The notes beneath the pieces are model-generated. The model worked only from the letters and a program-made list of their open reading frames with translations. It was not told where the DNA came from and ran no database searches. Positions 52,577 through 62,173 of a stretch of 64,000 nt of DNA are shown piece by piece. Each line of letters starts with the position of its first letter. Position 1 is the first letter of the stretch. Source of the stretch: Streptomyces himastatinicus ATCC 53653 (lineage in GTDB: Bacteria > Actinomycetota > Actinomycetes > Streptomycetales > Streptomycetaceae). A program made the position numbers and the translations under genes. The DNA lies in contig NZ_GG657754.1 in the NCBI RefSeq assembly GCF_000158915.1, forward strand, positions 8,447,551-8,511,550. The letters run 5' to 3'.

Positions 52577-52911
52577 GTGCTCTGCTCCCTGCTCGTTGCT
52601 GTTCAGCAGCGCGGGAGGCCAACACGGCACATCTGGGGCCCACAGCGCGTACGCGCGTGGCTCCCGCCAGGTGTGCCTGCTTTCCGAAGCACCTCAGTCC
52701 CTGACTCTTCTAGCCCGGCTCACTGACGTCAAACCGTCGTCTTCCAGCTCTTGGCATCTCCTCTCGCATCTGCCACCCCTTCGGAGCCCGATGCGGGTGA
52801 GTGGCAGTACGGCACGGCGCTCAGTGCCATCCGGGGGACCGCGCAGTCTCACGTCAGCCCCCCGGCAGCGCTAAATTCCCCGCCACCTGCTCAGGGGCTC
52901 AGCAGAGTTAC
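52577..52911. other. intergenic stretch between sigma fragment and LysR remnant
   Basis: No protein-like frame or obvious hairpin was seen. It should contain the old promoter of the sigma-factor gene. Confidence 0.4.
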
Positions 52912-53817
52912 TCACCGACTCCCCACGCGCCAGCAGTCGTTGGCGGTGCGGGCCGACGCCGCCTCGCGCAGCGCGTCCAGTCCGGCCGTTACAAGAGGGT
53001 GTGCGGCGCTGCCGCGCCGTACGGCGGTCAACAACCGCCGTGCGGGAATCGGCTCGCCCCGCAAGGGGACCCGTGTGACCGCGTGCTGGGGAAGTGGCAC
53101 GATCCTTGGTATGAGGCAGACGCCGAATCCTTCGGCGACGAGCGACGAGACCGCGTACCACTCTTTGAGCTGGTGGGCGATGCGGGGACTGAACCCGGCC
53201 GCGGCACACGCCGCCGTTACCAGGTGGTAGCTGTCGTTGTTCTGTTTCTTCACGATCCACGGCTGTCCGGCGGCTTCCGCGAGTTCGACTCCCTCGGGCC
53301 GGGCGAGCGGGTGCCCCTCGGCGACCAGCAGATCCTGGCGGTCGGTCAGCAACGGTGTCTGCTCGAAACGTGCGTCGGTGACGGGCGGCGCATCCGGGCC
53401 GGGCAGTACCAGGGCTACGTCCGCTTCGTCGGTGAGCAGCAGCCGGTAGCACTCGGCGCTCTCCTCCTCGAGGATCAGCGGCTCCACCAGCGGGTGCGTC
53501 CGCCGCAGTCGGGAGACGGCCGGGGCGGCGAGCGCGGCCAGCGCGGAGGACACCCCGCACAGCCGTAGCGTGCCCCGGGTGGCCACGCTCTGCTGGGCGA
53601 GTTCCGCCTGGGCGGCTTCCCACTGCGCCTGCAGCGTATCGGCGTGCCGGAGCACGATGTGGGCAGCCGGCGTCAGATACACGCGCCGCCCTTCCGGCCG
53701 CAGCAGCTCCACCTCCAGATCGCGGGCCAGTAGACGCAACTGCTGAGAGACGGCCGAAGGAGTCAGGTGCAGCGCGGCGGCGGTCGCCGTCACCGTGCCG
53801 TGCTCGGCGAGGCCATC
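52912..53817 (-). pseudogene. LysR-family regulator lacking its first residues
   Basis: About 300 residues of a LysR protein: HLTPSAVSQQLRLLARDLE (HTH), then VSSALAALAAPAVSRLRRTH and the effector domain with HPLARPEGVELAEAAGQPW, ending with LVTAGLDALREAA. The first ten or so residues before EHGTVTATAAAL are replaced by unrelated sequence that comes from the opposite gene. No plausible start codon with ribosome binding site was found. The usual divergent promoter with the EamA gene is missing, so expression is doubtful. Confidence 0.8.
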
Positions 53818-54654
53818 GGCAAGCAGCTCTCCAGCACGGTCGGCGCGCCGGGAGCCGTGGCGCTGCGCCTCGGGTCGGCCGCGGTGATCCTGCTGCTTGT
53901 GTACCGGCCCTCGCTGCCGCGCAGCCGTACAGACGTAGTCCTGGTACTCGGCTTCGGAACGGCCATCGCCGGAATGAACCTGATCTATCCTGCACTGCTC
54001 CTCTTGCCGATGGGCCTGGCCAGCGCCCTCCAGCTCCTCGGTCCGATCACCCTCTCGCTGCTCACCTCGCGCCGCCTCCGTGACGCGGGCTGCGCCATCG
54101 TGGCCGGATGCGGGGTGTGGCTCTTCCGCACCCCGCACGGCGCCCGCTTTCCGCTCTCCGGTGTGCTCCTCGCCCTGGCTGCGGGGGCCGCTATGGCCGC
54201 CTACCTGCTGCTGAGCAAGAAGGCGGGAGCTCGCAACACCGGAGGCGGCCCGCTGGCCCTGGCAGTGGCATGGGCGGCCGCGCTGATGGTGCCGCTGGGT
54301 GTAGTGGATCAGAGGACAGAGTTGCTCGCCCCCCGGGTTCTGCTGGCCGGGGTCGCGGTAGCGGTGCTTTCGGCGGTGCTCCCGTACTCGCTGGAGCTCG
54401 CAGCCCTGCGGCGGCTGCCGACGCGGACGGTGGGGGTGCTGACCAGCTTGGAGCCCGCGAACGCGGGCCTGGCCGGAGTACTGGTTCTGGATGAACACCT
54501 GAGCGGGGTGCAGTGGGCGGCTCTGGCGTGCGTGGGCGCGGCGAGCGCCGGGACGCTGGTCCGGCCGGAGAGGAATCGCGGCCGGGCGGCTGCGAACACG
54601 AAGCCATCGACGAGCACCGCAGACGACAACGCGAGGGGGCATGGAGCCGCATAG
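53818..54654 (+). pseudogene. EamA/RhaT-type exporter lacking its N-terminus
   Basis: The frame enters within helix 1-2 (GKQLSSTVGAPGAVALRLGS) and continues with about nine helices: ILLLVYRPSLPRSRTDVVLV, LPMGLASALQLLGPITLSLL, LLALAAGAAMAAYLLLSK, then PTRTVGVLTSLEPANAGLAG near its end. These are the two EamA repeats. The initial residues are gone and no proper start is seen. It faces a LysR remnant directly, as if the DNA between them had been deleted. Confidence 0.8.
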
Positions 54655-54764
54655 AGGTGGGCGCGGGCGTGGCAGTGGCTTGGGCGGGCCAGGGAGCGCT
54701 GCCGCGGGCGCGGTCGGTGGGTTCATGGTGGCCGGAATGGTGGTGGGCGCGGTCATCCGTCCGC

Positions 54765-55081
54765 GCCGTGCTCACCGGCCTGGGTCGGCAGCTCACCGGC
54801 GACGAGCGGGTCGACCTCGCCGCCCGTCTGCCCTAGGAAGCGGCCCGGACGCTCGCCGACCAGGTTCCCCACCGTGAACCCCCCACCGACTGGGGCTATG
54901 TCAAGGACCTCGCCACCCGGGCGGGCGGCACTCCTGCCACCGCTCGCTGGGACACCGGCTCCGTCCTCAAGGTCGTCACACAACTCGCAGGAGACCGCCT
55001 GGTGGACCGCATCCTCGCCCAGCTTCCCTCCGGCTACGCGCCCTCCTGTTCGGCCGCATCGAGCTGACGCGCGCGGCCTGA
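54765..55081 (+). pseudogene. DUF2267 protein with stop and frameshift
   Basis: GLGRQLTGDERVDLAARLP is followed by an in-frame TAG (54834-54836), then EAARTLADQVPHREPPTDWG and LVDRILAQLPSGYA. Near 55040 the frame shifts and the end LLFGRIELTRAA is in the third frame. The pattern (GDERxDLAAxLP) is that of DUF2267. At least two lesions are seen. Confidence 0.7.
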
Positions 55082-55218
55082 CACCCCTCTGCCCGGGCAC
55101 CGTATTGACGCAGCCCGCTCCGGGTACTCGGGCGGTGAGTGGGGCAGAGCGGCGGACCGGGGCAGCAACGCCTTCGCGACGCTCCTCTCCTGCCCCACCT
55201 ACCACGAAGGAGTGGCCG

Positions 55219-56313
55219 ATGTCTGCTGATCGCCAGACACGGGAGCCGGGCGCGTCCGGGCTGCGGGTAGTCGTGGTGGGTGCAACCGGCAACGTCGGCT
55301 CCGCGGTGGTGCGGGCGCTGGGCGAGGAGGCGGCCGTCTCCTCGGTCGTGGGGCTCGCGCGCCGTGTTCCGGACTGGACGCCGGAGAAAACGGCGTGGCG
55401 TGCCGTGGACCTCGGTGACCCGGACGTGGACCTCGTACCGTACTTCCGTGATGCGGATGTGGTGGTGCACCTGGCCTGGCTGTTCCAGCCCACCCATGAG
55501 CCGGTCACCACCTGGCGCAGCAATGTGCTGGGCAGTGTCCGTGTCTTCGAGGCCGTGGCCGCCGCGGGTGTTCCCGCCGTGGTGTACACCTCGTCGGTGG
55601 GTGCGTATTCGCCGGGGCCGAAGGATCGCGCGGTCGACGAGTCCTGGCCCACCCATGGCTGGCCGGAGGCCGCGTACACCCGGGAGAAGGCGTATCTGGA
55701 GCGTTTCCTCGACGGCTTCGAGCGGCGCCATTTGGACCTGCGTGTGGTGCGGATGCGCCCCGGCTTCCTGTTCCAGCGGCAGTCCGCATCCCAGCAGCGG
55801 CGGCTCTTCGGCGGACCGCTGGTGCCGGGCAGCCTGGTGCGGCCGGCGCTCGTGCCCGTCGTCCCGGAGGTGCCGGGATTGCGCTTCCAGGTGCTGCACA
55901 CCGAGGATGCCGCCGCGGCCTACCGGGCCGCGGTCGTCCGGGACGTACGCGGCGCGTTCAACATCGCGGCCGAGCCACCGGTGGACGCCGGCGTCCTCGC
56001 GGAGATCCTGGGCGCTCGGGTGCTGCGTGTGCCACGTCCCTTCCTGCGCGGCTGTGTCGCGGCCGCCTGGAAACTGCATCTGGCACCGGCCTCCGCGGAG
56101 CTCTTCGACGCGGTGCTGCGGATCCCGCTGATGGACACCACGCGCGCCCGCCGGGAGCTGGGGTGGGACCCGCGGCACACGGCCACCGAGGCCATCGGGG
56201 AGTTCCTGCACGGGCTGCGGCGGGGAGCGGGCGGCCCCACGCCGCCGCTGGCCGAGGACTCGCCCGCGGGCCGTGCCCACGAGGCGGCGACCGGAGTGGG
56301 CGAGCGGCCCTGA
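55219..56313 (+). CDS. NAD-dependent epimerase/dehydratase family protein
   Basis: A 364-aa extended SDR: VVVVGATGNVGSAVVRALGE (cofactor loop), DVVVHLAWLFQPTHEPVTTW, VVYTSSVGAYSPG (Ser) and YTREKAYLERFL (YxxxK), then VRMRPGFLFQR. The ATG at 55219 follows GAAGGAG. It resembles sugar-nucleotide epimerase-like proteins of unknown substrate, common in Streptomyces. The C-terminal 40 residues are low in conserved features. The frame is intact in a region of broken genes. Confidence 0.88.
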   Translation: MSADRQTREPGASGLRVVVVGATGNVGSAVVRALGEEAAVSSVVGLARRVPDWTPEKTAWRAVDLGDPDVDLVPYFRDADVVVHLAWLFQPTHEPVTTWRSNVLGSVRVFEAVAAAGVPAVVYTSSVGAYSPGPKDRAVDESWPTHGWPEAAYTREKAYLERFLDGFERRHLDLRVVRMRPGFLFQRQSASQQRRLFGGPLVPGSLVRPALVPVVPEVPGLRFQVLHTEDAAAAYRAAVVRDVRGAFNIAAEPPVDAGVLAEILGARVLRVPRPFLRGCVAAAWKLHLAPASAELFDAVLRIPLMDTTRARRELGWDPRHTATEAIGEFLHGLRRGAGGPTPPLAEDSPAGRAHEAATGVGERP

Positions 56314-56397
56314 AACAGCCGCTGCCGAGGCCCGGCGGACTTCGCGCCCCGCCGGCAGGAGGGTGGTGGACGGCCCGCGCATTCGGGCCCGGGGGCG

Positions 56398-56791
56398 CTA
56401 CGCGGGCCGCCGACCGGCGTCTGCGCCCGGGGACGGGCACGCCCACCAGGCGAGGAGCCATCCCGCTTCGACCACCGCGTCGAGGCCGTGAGCACGACGT
56501 GCCCGGCCGGCGGGTACGGAGATGACGTCGGCCACGAGCAAGGTGGCGCCCGTCCCCAGGCCACTGCGCCGGGCCTCAGCCAGGGAATCGGCGGTCGGAC
56601 GCGCCCGCAGCTGACCCCACCCGGTGGTGACCAGCAGTCCGGCCACCGTCCTCACCAGCCAGTTCTGCTCCGGATCCGGCTGTGTGGGACCGAAAGAAAC
56701 GCCTGAAGCCGGTCATGTGCAGCAACGGCCAAGCCCCGGAAGCGAGGTTGAACAGACCATGTGCCCTGGTGAGGAACAGCGGGGACACCAT
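56398..56791 (-). pseudogene. small membrane protein with a one-base frameshift
   Basis: The N-terminal part from ATG 56791 has LTRAHGLFNLASGAWPLLHM and GFRRFF. One extra T at about 56695 shifts the frame, and the other frame continues with GPTQPDPEQNWLVRTVAGLL, ATLLVADVISVPAGRARRAH and GWLLAWWACPSP. Three hydrophobic helices are seen. The single-base change in a T run may be a sequence error. The family is a small actinobacterial membrane protein of unknown role. Confidence 0.65.
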
Positions 56792-57023
56792 CGGTCTCGA
56801 CCTGTGTTCGCGCCGTCGGGTCATGGCTCATACCGATCACTTCCCCTTGCCGTACGACTCGGTTTCCCCAGCGCGGCACGCGCTTTCCAGCCTAGTGGCA
56901 TCCGTGTTCCGCGCACTCGGCGGCGGCGACGGACGAGGGGGAGGCTGGTTGAGGCGGCGGTGGCTGGGCACCCCGTAGGAGCACGTTGCCCGGTACGACC
57001 TTGCCCGATCCGGGAGGGCGATC

Positions 57024-57564
57024 ATGAACGAGCCCAGCACATTCCCCCGCGTGCTCGGCATCTACCTCAACGACCATGCGGCGGGAGCGACGGGCGGAGC
57101 GGAGCTCGCTCGCCGGACGGCCCGCGAGCACCGGCAGTCGGCCTTCAGCGGCGACCTGGAGGACATCGCCGCACAGATCATGGAGGACCGGGAGGCGCTC
57201 CTGGACATCATGGCCGACCTTCGAGGGTGCCCGTACGCCCGCTACAAAGCTTCTGTGGGGGGCTGGCTAGGCGAGAAGGCCGGGCGACTGAAGCCCAATG
57301 GGCCGGCTGCGCCATCGTTCGGGGCTGAGCACGCTCGTCGAACTGGAGGGCCTGCGTATCGGAGTGGAGGGCAAGGCGATGCTGTGGCATTCGCTGCTGG
57401 CCGCGGCCGACCAGGACACCCGCTTGGACCCGGATCGGCTCACCGAGCTGCTGAACCGGGCGCGGCGGCAGCGCACGGTGCTGGAGTCGCTCCACCATGC
57501 CGCGGCCGCCGCGCTGTTCGCCCCCGGTCGGCCGGAAGCGCAGGAGACGGCGGTCGTCCCATGA
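57024..57564 (+). pseudogene. conserved actinobacterial protein with a frameshift
   Basis: The first part reads YLNDHAAGATGGAELARRTA, then LEDIAAQIMEDREALLDIMA, and ends at GRLKPNG. One additional G at about 57298-57302 shifts the frame. After it come LSTLVELEGLRIGVEGKAML and LTELLNRARRQRTVLESLHH. Together they make a helical protein of about 180 residues known from Streptomyces, with no assigned function. It overlaps the metallo-beta-lactamase gene at its end. Confidence 0.65.
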
Positions 57565-57787
57565 CGCCTCCGCCGGACGGGGCCGCGGACTTCCTCTTCG
57601 TTGGCAACGCCACTCTCCTCATCCGCTACGGGACGCTCACCCTGCTCACCGATCCGAACTTCCGCCACCGGGGCCAGTACGTCTATCTGGGCAAGGGGTT
57701 GGTGTCCCGACGGCTGACCGAGTCCGCCCTGGCCGTCGAGGACATACCATCTGATCTCGACGCCGTGGTGCTCTCGCATCTGCACGG
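57561..57787 (+). pseudogene. metallo-beta-lactamase-fold protein, truncated
   Basis: The start ATG at 57561 overlaps the previous gene. It has FVGNATLLIRYGTLTLLTDP and LDAVVLSHLHG, the beginning of the HxHxDH motif. The sequence stops being MBL-like directly after HLHG, so the metal site is not complete. Transposase sequence follows. Confidence 0.75.
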
Positions 57788-57849
57788 CACCACTGGGATC
57801 GTGTGGCCCGTCGTCGGCTGGACCGTTCACTGCCCACCATCACCACTCC

Positions 57850-58066
57850 TCACGCCTCCCGGCGACACGGGTTCAGCCGGGCGATACCCCGACGCCACTG
57901 GCTCAAGATCTTCCCCTTCACCCCCGGCACCCTGCTTGCCTGGCACCGCAGGTTCATCGCCGCGAAATGGGACTACACCGCGCGGCGACGCGCAGAACGG
58001 CCACCCACCCCGGCAGCGATCAAGAAACTCGTCCCGCGGCTGGCGAGGGAGAATCCCACGTGGGGG
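57850..58066 (+). pseudogene. transposase remnant
   Basis: HWLKIFPFTPGTLLAWHRRF and PAAIKKLVPRLARENPTWG are from the N-terminal part of an rve transposase. No catalytic core or inverted repeats remain. It interrupts the MBL-fold gene. Confidence 0.75.
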
Positions 58067-58300
58067 CAGGCGTCTTACGGAAAGCCGCGTACGTCGTCCG
58101 ACGCTGGGAGCTCTGGTGCCGTTGGCCACTCTTCCTGAAACGTTGCGCTCCGAGTGAATTAATATCTGTGCCCGGGGGATCAGATTTTGACGGACCGCGC
58201 AGTGGGAGTTTTTGTCGCGAACAGCGGCGGGGTAATCATCGCGGCGACACGGCGTCCGCGCAGTGCGGATGCCGATGCACTGCCCCAAAGGAGATATGAC

Positions 58301-58504
58301 ATGGCAGCTGGTACCGTGAAGTGGTTCAACGCGGAAAAGGGCTTCGGCTTCATCGAGCAGGACGGTGGCGGTGCCGACGTGTTCGCCCACTACTCGAACA
58401 TTGCGGCGCAGGGCTTCCGTGAGCTGCTCGAAGGCCAGAAGGTGAACTTCGACATCGCGCAGGGCCAGAAGGGCCTGACGGCCGAGAACATCGTTCCGGC
58501 CTGA
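58301..58504 (+). CDS. cold-shock protein (CspA family)
   Basis: A 67-aa protein with both RNA-binding motifs: TVKWFNAEKGFGFIEQD (RNP1, KGFGFI) and DVFAHYSNI (RNP2). AAAGGAGA stands eight bases before the ATG. The unusually long and AT-richer leader (58150-58300) is typical for csp genes. A strong hairpin follows. It is a nucleic-acid chaperone. The next gene is a DEAD-box helicase, a common arrangement in Streptomyces. Confidence 0.96.
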   Translation: MAAGTVKWFNAEKGFGFIEQDGGGADVFAHYSNIAAQGFRELLEGQKVNFDIAQGQKGLTAENIVPA

Positions 58505-58522
58505 CGCTCACGCACCATCTGT

Positions 58523-58560
58523 AGCTGGGGCCCGCATCCTTCGGGGTGCGGGCCCCAGCT
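58523..58560 (+). terminator. terminator of the cold-shock gene
   Basis: AGCTGGGGCCCGCA pairs with TGCGGGCCCCAGCT over 14 bp around a short loop (TCCTTCGGGG). Confidence 0.85.
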
Positions 58561-58849
58561 GCACGTATCTCCCGCAGCGGTTTCACCCGCGGGACGACGC
58601 TGCGAAATCCGCAGTCTTACCACACGCGGCTCCTCCTTCAGGGATGCAGGCGCATCCTGACGAGCTGCACCGCAGCCGACGCCCGGATCTCAAGGTTTCC
58701 ATCGCGTCACTCATTTCAGCACCTGCGCCCCGGAGATCTTCCGCCGGCCAGATCTGCTTTCTTTTGCCGCTGGTCCATACTTGTAATTCTCCATGTCGCT
58801 CATCGCTGCGGGAATTCCTTGATATGTGCCACATCGAGGAAGGCTCCGC

Positions 58850-60342
58850 ATGAACCACACATACACGAACGACCGCCCCGCCCGCGCCCGTAATGGCAAT
58901 GCCGACGCCGGAAAGGGCGGCAGCCGCAGGGCCTCGCAGGCACCGCGCTGTTCCGGCGGGCCTGCCCGTTCCGGTGGTTACGGCCGCCGGCCCGCCGCAG
59001 CGCAAGGTGAGTTCGCGCCGCCCAGGACGATCACCCCCGCGCTGCCCGCCGTTGAAGGCTTCGCCGACCTCGACCTGCCCGAGCACCTGCTGACCGAACT
59101 CGGCAGGCAGGGTGTGACCGCACCGTTCCCGATCCAGGGAGCGACGCTGCCGAACTCCTTGGCGGGCCGTGACGTCCTGGGCCGCGGCCGCACCGGTTCC
59201 GGCAAGACCCTGGCCTTCGGCCTCGCCCTGCTCGCCCGCATCGCTGGACAGCGTGCTGAGCCCCGCCAGCCGCTGGGGCTGATCCTCGTACCCACGCGTG
59301 AGCTGGCACAGCAGGTGACCGACGCGCTGACCCCGTACGCCCGCTCCGTGCGGCTGCGGCTGGCCACCGTGGTCGGCGGCATGTCGATCGGCAGGCAGGC
59401 CAGCGTGCTGCGCGGCGGAGCCGAGGACGTCGTCGCGACGCCGGGGCGGCTCAAGGACCTCATCGACCGCGGCGAATGCCGGCTGAACCACGTGGGCATC
59501 ACCGTGCTGGACGAGGCCGACCAGATGGCCGACATGGGCTTCATGCCCCAGGTCACCGCGCTGCTCGACCAGGTGCGCCCGGAGGGGCAGCGAATGCTGT
59601 TCTCCGCCACCCTGGACCGTAACGTCGATCTGCTGGTGCGCCGGTACCTGACCGACCCCGTCGTGCATTCGGTCGACCCGTCGGCCGGTGCGGTCACGAC
59701 GATGGAGCATCACGTCCTGCACGTCCACGGTGCCGACAAGCACGCCGCCACGACCGAGATCGCCGCCCGCGACAGACGCGTGATCATGTTCCTGGACACC
59801 AAGCACGCCGTCGACCGGCTGACCCAGGACCTGCTCAACAGCGGGGTACGCGCCGCCGCGCTGCACGGCGGCAAGTCGCAGCCGCAACGCACCCGCACGC
59901 TGGCGCAGTTCAAGACGGGCACGTCACTGTGCTGGTGGCGACCAATGTCGCGGCGCGCGGCATCCACGTCGACAAACTCGACCTGGTCGTCAACGTCGAT
60001 CCGCCGACCGACCACAAGGACTACCTCCACCGGGGCGGCCGTACCGCCCGCGCCGGCGAGTCCGGCAGCGTCGTCACCCTCGTGACACCGAACCAGCGCC
60101 GAGGTATGGTCCGCCTCATGTCGGACGCCGGGATCCGGCCGCAGACCACGCAGATCCGCTTGGGCGACGAGGCCCTGAGCCGGATCACCGGCGCCCAGGC
60201 CCCGTCCGGCGTCCCGGTCGTCATCACCGCACCGGTGGCCGAACGCCCCAAGCGCAGCGCCTCCTCGCATGGCCGGCGCCGCCCCGCTTCGGCGAGCCGG
60301 CGCACCCCCGTACGCCAGTCCGGCTTCGGCGCGGTGGCCTAG
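58850..60342 (+). pseudogene. DEAD-box RNA helicase, frameshifted in the helicase C domain
   Basis: From ATG 58850 (GAGGAAGG upstream): an Arg/Gly-rich N-terminus, the Q motif region FADLDLPEHLL and PFPIQGATLP, Walker A GRTGSGKTLAF, PTRELAQQV, TPGRLKDLI, DEAD box VLDEADQMADMGF, SAT in MLFSATLDR, then FLDTKHAVDRL. At about 59918-59925 one base (a G) is missing. The remaining motifs, VLVATNVAARGIHVDKLDLV and HRGGRTARAGESG, are in another frame and end at 60342. The length is two more than a multiple of three. A sequence error in the G run is possible. If real, the helicase is truncated. Confidence 0.85.
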
Positions 60343-60388
60343 AACTTTCGTGATCAGGAAGCTGACTCATCTCTGCAGGAGGCACCCT

Positions 60389-60835
60389 TTGACGCTGGTT
60401 CAGACGCAGCCCGGCCCGGCGGGCGCCAAGCCCGTGCGCAGGACGGTGGTCGAGGTCATGGACGCGGCCGGGCCGCAGGTCTGTGACGACATGAGCGTCG
60501 AGGTGGCGCTGGCCGTCATGGCCGCCGCCCGCACGGGCCGACTGGTCGTCTGCGACCTGGACGGCCAGTGCACCGGCCTGGTCACCCGGACCGAACTCGC
60601 CGCCGTCCGTGACAGCTCCGACTACACGGACCGTGTCCGCCTGCGCGACATCCTCGGCGACCACGGCTCGTTCACCTCACCCGTGACCACGATGGCCGAA
60701 GCCGAGCACGCGATGCGCGCCCGTCGGCTCGGTGTCCTGCCGGTGGTCGACGAGCAAGGCAGCGCCCTGGGCATCCTCCCTCTCCCGCTGAAACGCCTCG
60801 CCCCTGGTCGGACCGTTCTTCCCTTCTCTCTGTGA
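60389..60835 (+). CDS. CBS-domain protein
   Basis: A 148-aa protein starting with TTG at 60389, seven bases after AGGAGG. It has two CBS repeats: VEVMDAAGPQVCDDMSVEVA with TGRLVVCDLDGQCTGLVT, and VTTMAEAEHAMRARRLGVLP with VVDEQGSALGILPLPL. CBS pairs sense adenosyl nucleotides. The gene lies 46 bp after the helicase and 6 bp before the next gene, so one operon is likely. Confidence 0.85.
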   Translation: MTLVQTQPGPAGAKPVRRTVVEVMDAAGPQVCDDMSVEVALAVMAAARTGRLVVCDLDGQCTGLVTRTELAAVRDSSDYTDRVRLRDILGDHGSFTSPVTTMAEAEHAMRARRLGVLPVVDEQGSALGILPLPLKRLAPGRTVLPFSL

Positions 60836-60841
60836 GGCCAC

Positions 60842-61150
60842 ATGCGCTGCGTCATCGCCCGCTTCCCCTTCGAGCTCACCAAGGGCGGCGTGCTGGAATC
60901 GATGAAGGGCGTCAAGCCCGAACCGGTCACCGGTGAATCGGTGATCATCGGCCGCCGCCACTACCCCGTCAAGCAGGTCGGCCAGGTCATCACGCGCCAG
61001 GACCGCCGTGACTTCAGTGCCGCCGAAGTCCTCCGGGCCATGGCTCAGCTCGGCTTCACCTGCCGCGCCGTTCCCAAGCCAGCGCCCCTGGGCATTCTCA
61101 GCCCGATGCAGCACGCCTCCGCGATGCTCGGCACCCCCGTCACGGTCTGA
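60842..61150 (+). CDS. conserved actinobacterial protein
   Basis: A 102-aa protein: MRCVIARFPFELTKGGVLES, IIGRRHYPVKQVGQVITRQD, FSAAEVLRAMAQLGFTCRAV. It has no membrane helix or signal. It resembles short hypothetical proteins that go with cold-shock and CBS genes in Streptomyces. Function unknown. A strong hairpin follows. Confidence 0.75.
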   Translation: MRCVIARFPFELTKGGVLESMKGVKPEPVTGESVIIGRRHYPVKQVGQVITRQDRRDFSAAEVLRAMAQLGFTCRAVPKPAPLGILSPMQHASAMLGTPVTV

Positions 61151-61184
61151 CCGGGTAGACAGACACGAGCCGACACCTGGCCAG

Positions 61185-61224
61185 CAGTGTGGGTCCGACC
61201 GGTACGCCGGTCGGGCCCACACTG
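61185..61224. terminator. hairpin after the helicase-CBS operon
   Basis: CAGTGTGGG pairs with CCCACACTG and CCGACCGG with CCGGTCGG, one long stem with a small bulge and loop TACG. It lies between convergent genes. Confidence 0.85.
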
Positions 61225-61251
61225 CGTGCAGCCGGTTTCCGTCGCCGTCGC

Positions 61252-61611
61252 TCAGTGGTCGGAATAGCTGAAGTCGCCCACGGTCCAGGCGCTGACGTCC
61301 TCAATCGCGACACGGTACATTCCGCCCGTCTCCGGGATCCCCACCGTGCCCTGCAGGATCCGGGCGACATGGAAGTGCAGATGCGTGGGTGGCCCGTCCT
61401 CCTTCACGGGGGCGTCGAAGACGGCGGCGAACTCGCCCAAGCGGTCCGAATCCGTCAGCACCTCCGACACCCTCTGCCTCCACACTGCTTCGGAAGCCAG
61501 CCGACCGGTGATGACAGCACCGCCGGTGACCACGGTCAGGGACATCTGATTGCTCCGCCCGGACTCCACCAAGGCGGCGACGTGAACCAGGAGCTCGTCA
61601 GGCTTTGACAT
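61252..61611 (-). CDS. GvpU-like gas-vesicle accessory protein
   Basis: A 119-aa protein from ATG 61611. Segments like MSLTVVTGGAVITGRLASE and HLHFHVARILQG resemble the GvpU family of gas-vesicle accessory proteins in layout. No other gas-vesicle gene is in view, so the assignment is based on the sequence only. It stands next to an IS630 fragment. Confidence 0.5.
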   Translation of the reverse strand: MSKPDELLVHVAALVESGRSNQMSLTVVTGGAVITGRLASEAVWRQRVSEVLTDSDRLGEFAAVFDAPVKEDGPPTHLHFHVARILQGTVGIPETGGMYRVAIEDVSAWTVGDFSYSDH

Positions 61612-61657
61612 GAGGCAGATTGTATTCACCGGCCATCCGGCTGCTCGAGCGGTGGCG

Positions 61658-62173
61658 CTACCGGGCAAGAAGGGCACTCACGGTCTTGCCGCCGGAGGCC
61701 CGGCAGGTGACTGCGGTGGGCCGGATCCCGAGGGGACCGAACTCGTCGAAGGCGAAGACCCGGTCCGGGAAGCGTTCCAGCACCTGCTCGATGCGGTCGA
61801 GCTTGGCGTCGCGTTCGGGGTCGGGGGACTCCTTCCAGGTCTTGGTGCGCTGGAAGGTGATGCCGCGGCGCAACAGCAGGCAGCGTAAGGCTTCCCGGCC
61901 GATGCGGATGACGCGTCCGTGCACGCGGCGCAGGTAGGCGGCGAGTTTGCGGAGCGACCAGCGGGTGAAGGGCTGGCCGAGCTTGGTGGGGCGGGTGGTG
62001 GCCGTTTGGATGACGACGTCCTCTCGTCAGTGCTGAGCAGGCGGGGACGGCCACCCGCCCATTGAGGGTCCAAACAGGCCAAACCGATCTCATTGAACCG
62101 GTGGATCACATCCCGCACCGTGTCCTCGTCGGCCTGCACCAGCAGCGCGATCACCGGCACCCGGTTCCCGCCC
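61658..62173 (-). pseudogene. IS630-type transposase fragment fused to a foreign tail
   Basis: The N-terminal side has DEDTVRDVIHRFNEIGLACL and then, in another frame, KLAAYLRRVHGRVIRIGREA and RVFAFDEFGPLGI (Asp region). This is IS630 transposase, without start and without the rest of the catalytic domain. The final TAVTCRASGGKTVSALLAR matches the tail of the ATP-binding protein at 63392, not a transposase. The right end is cut by IS copy 3. Confidence 0.75.

Noticed and set aside
52912..54756. A 614-codon minus frame that includes LysR
   Set aside because: Only the part up to about 53817 is LysR. The rest is antisense to the EamA gene.
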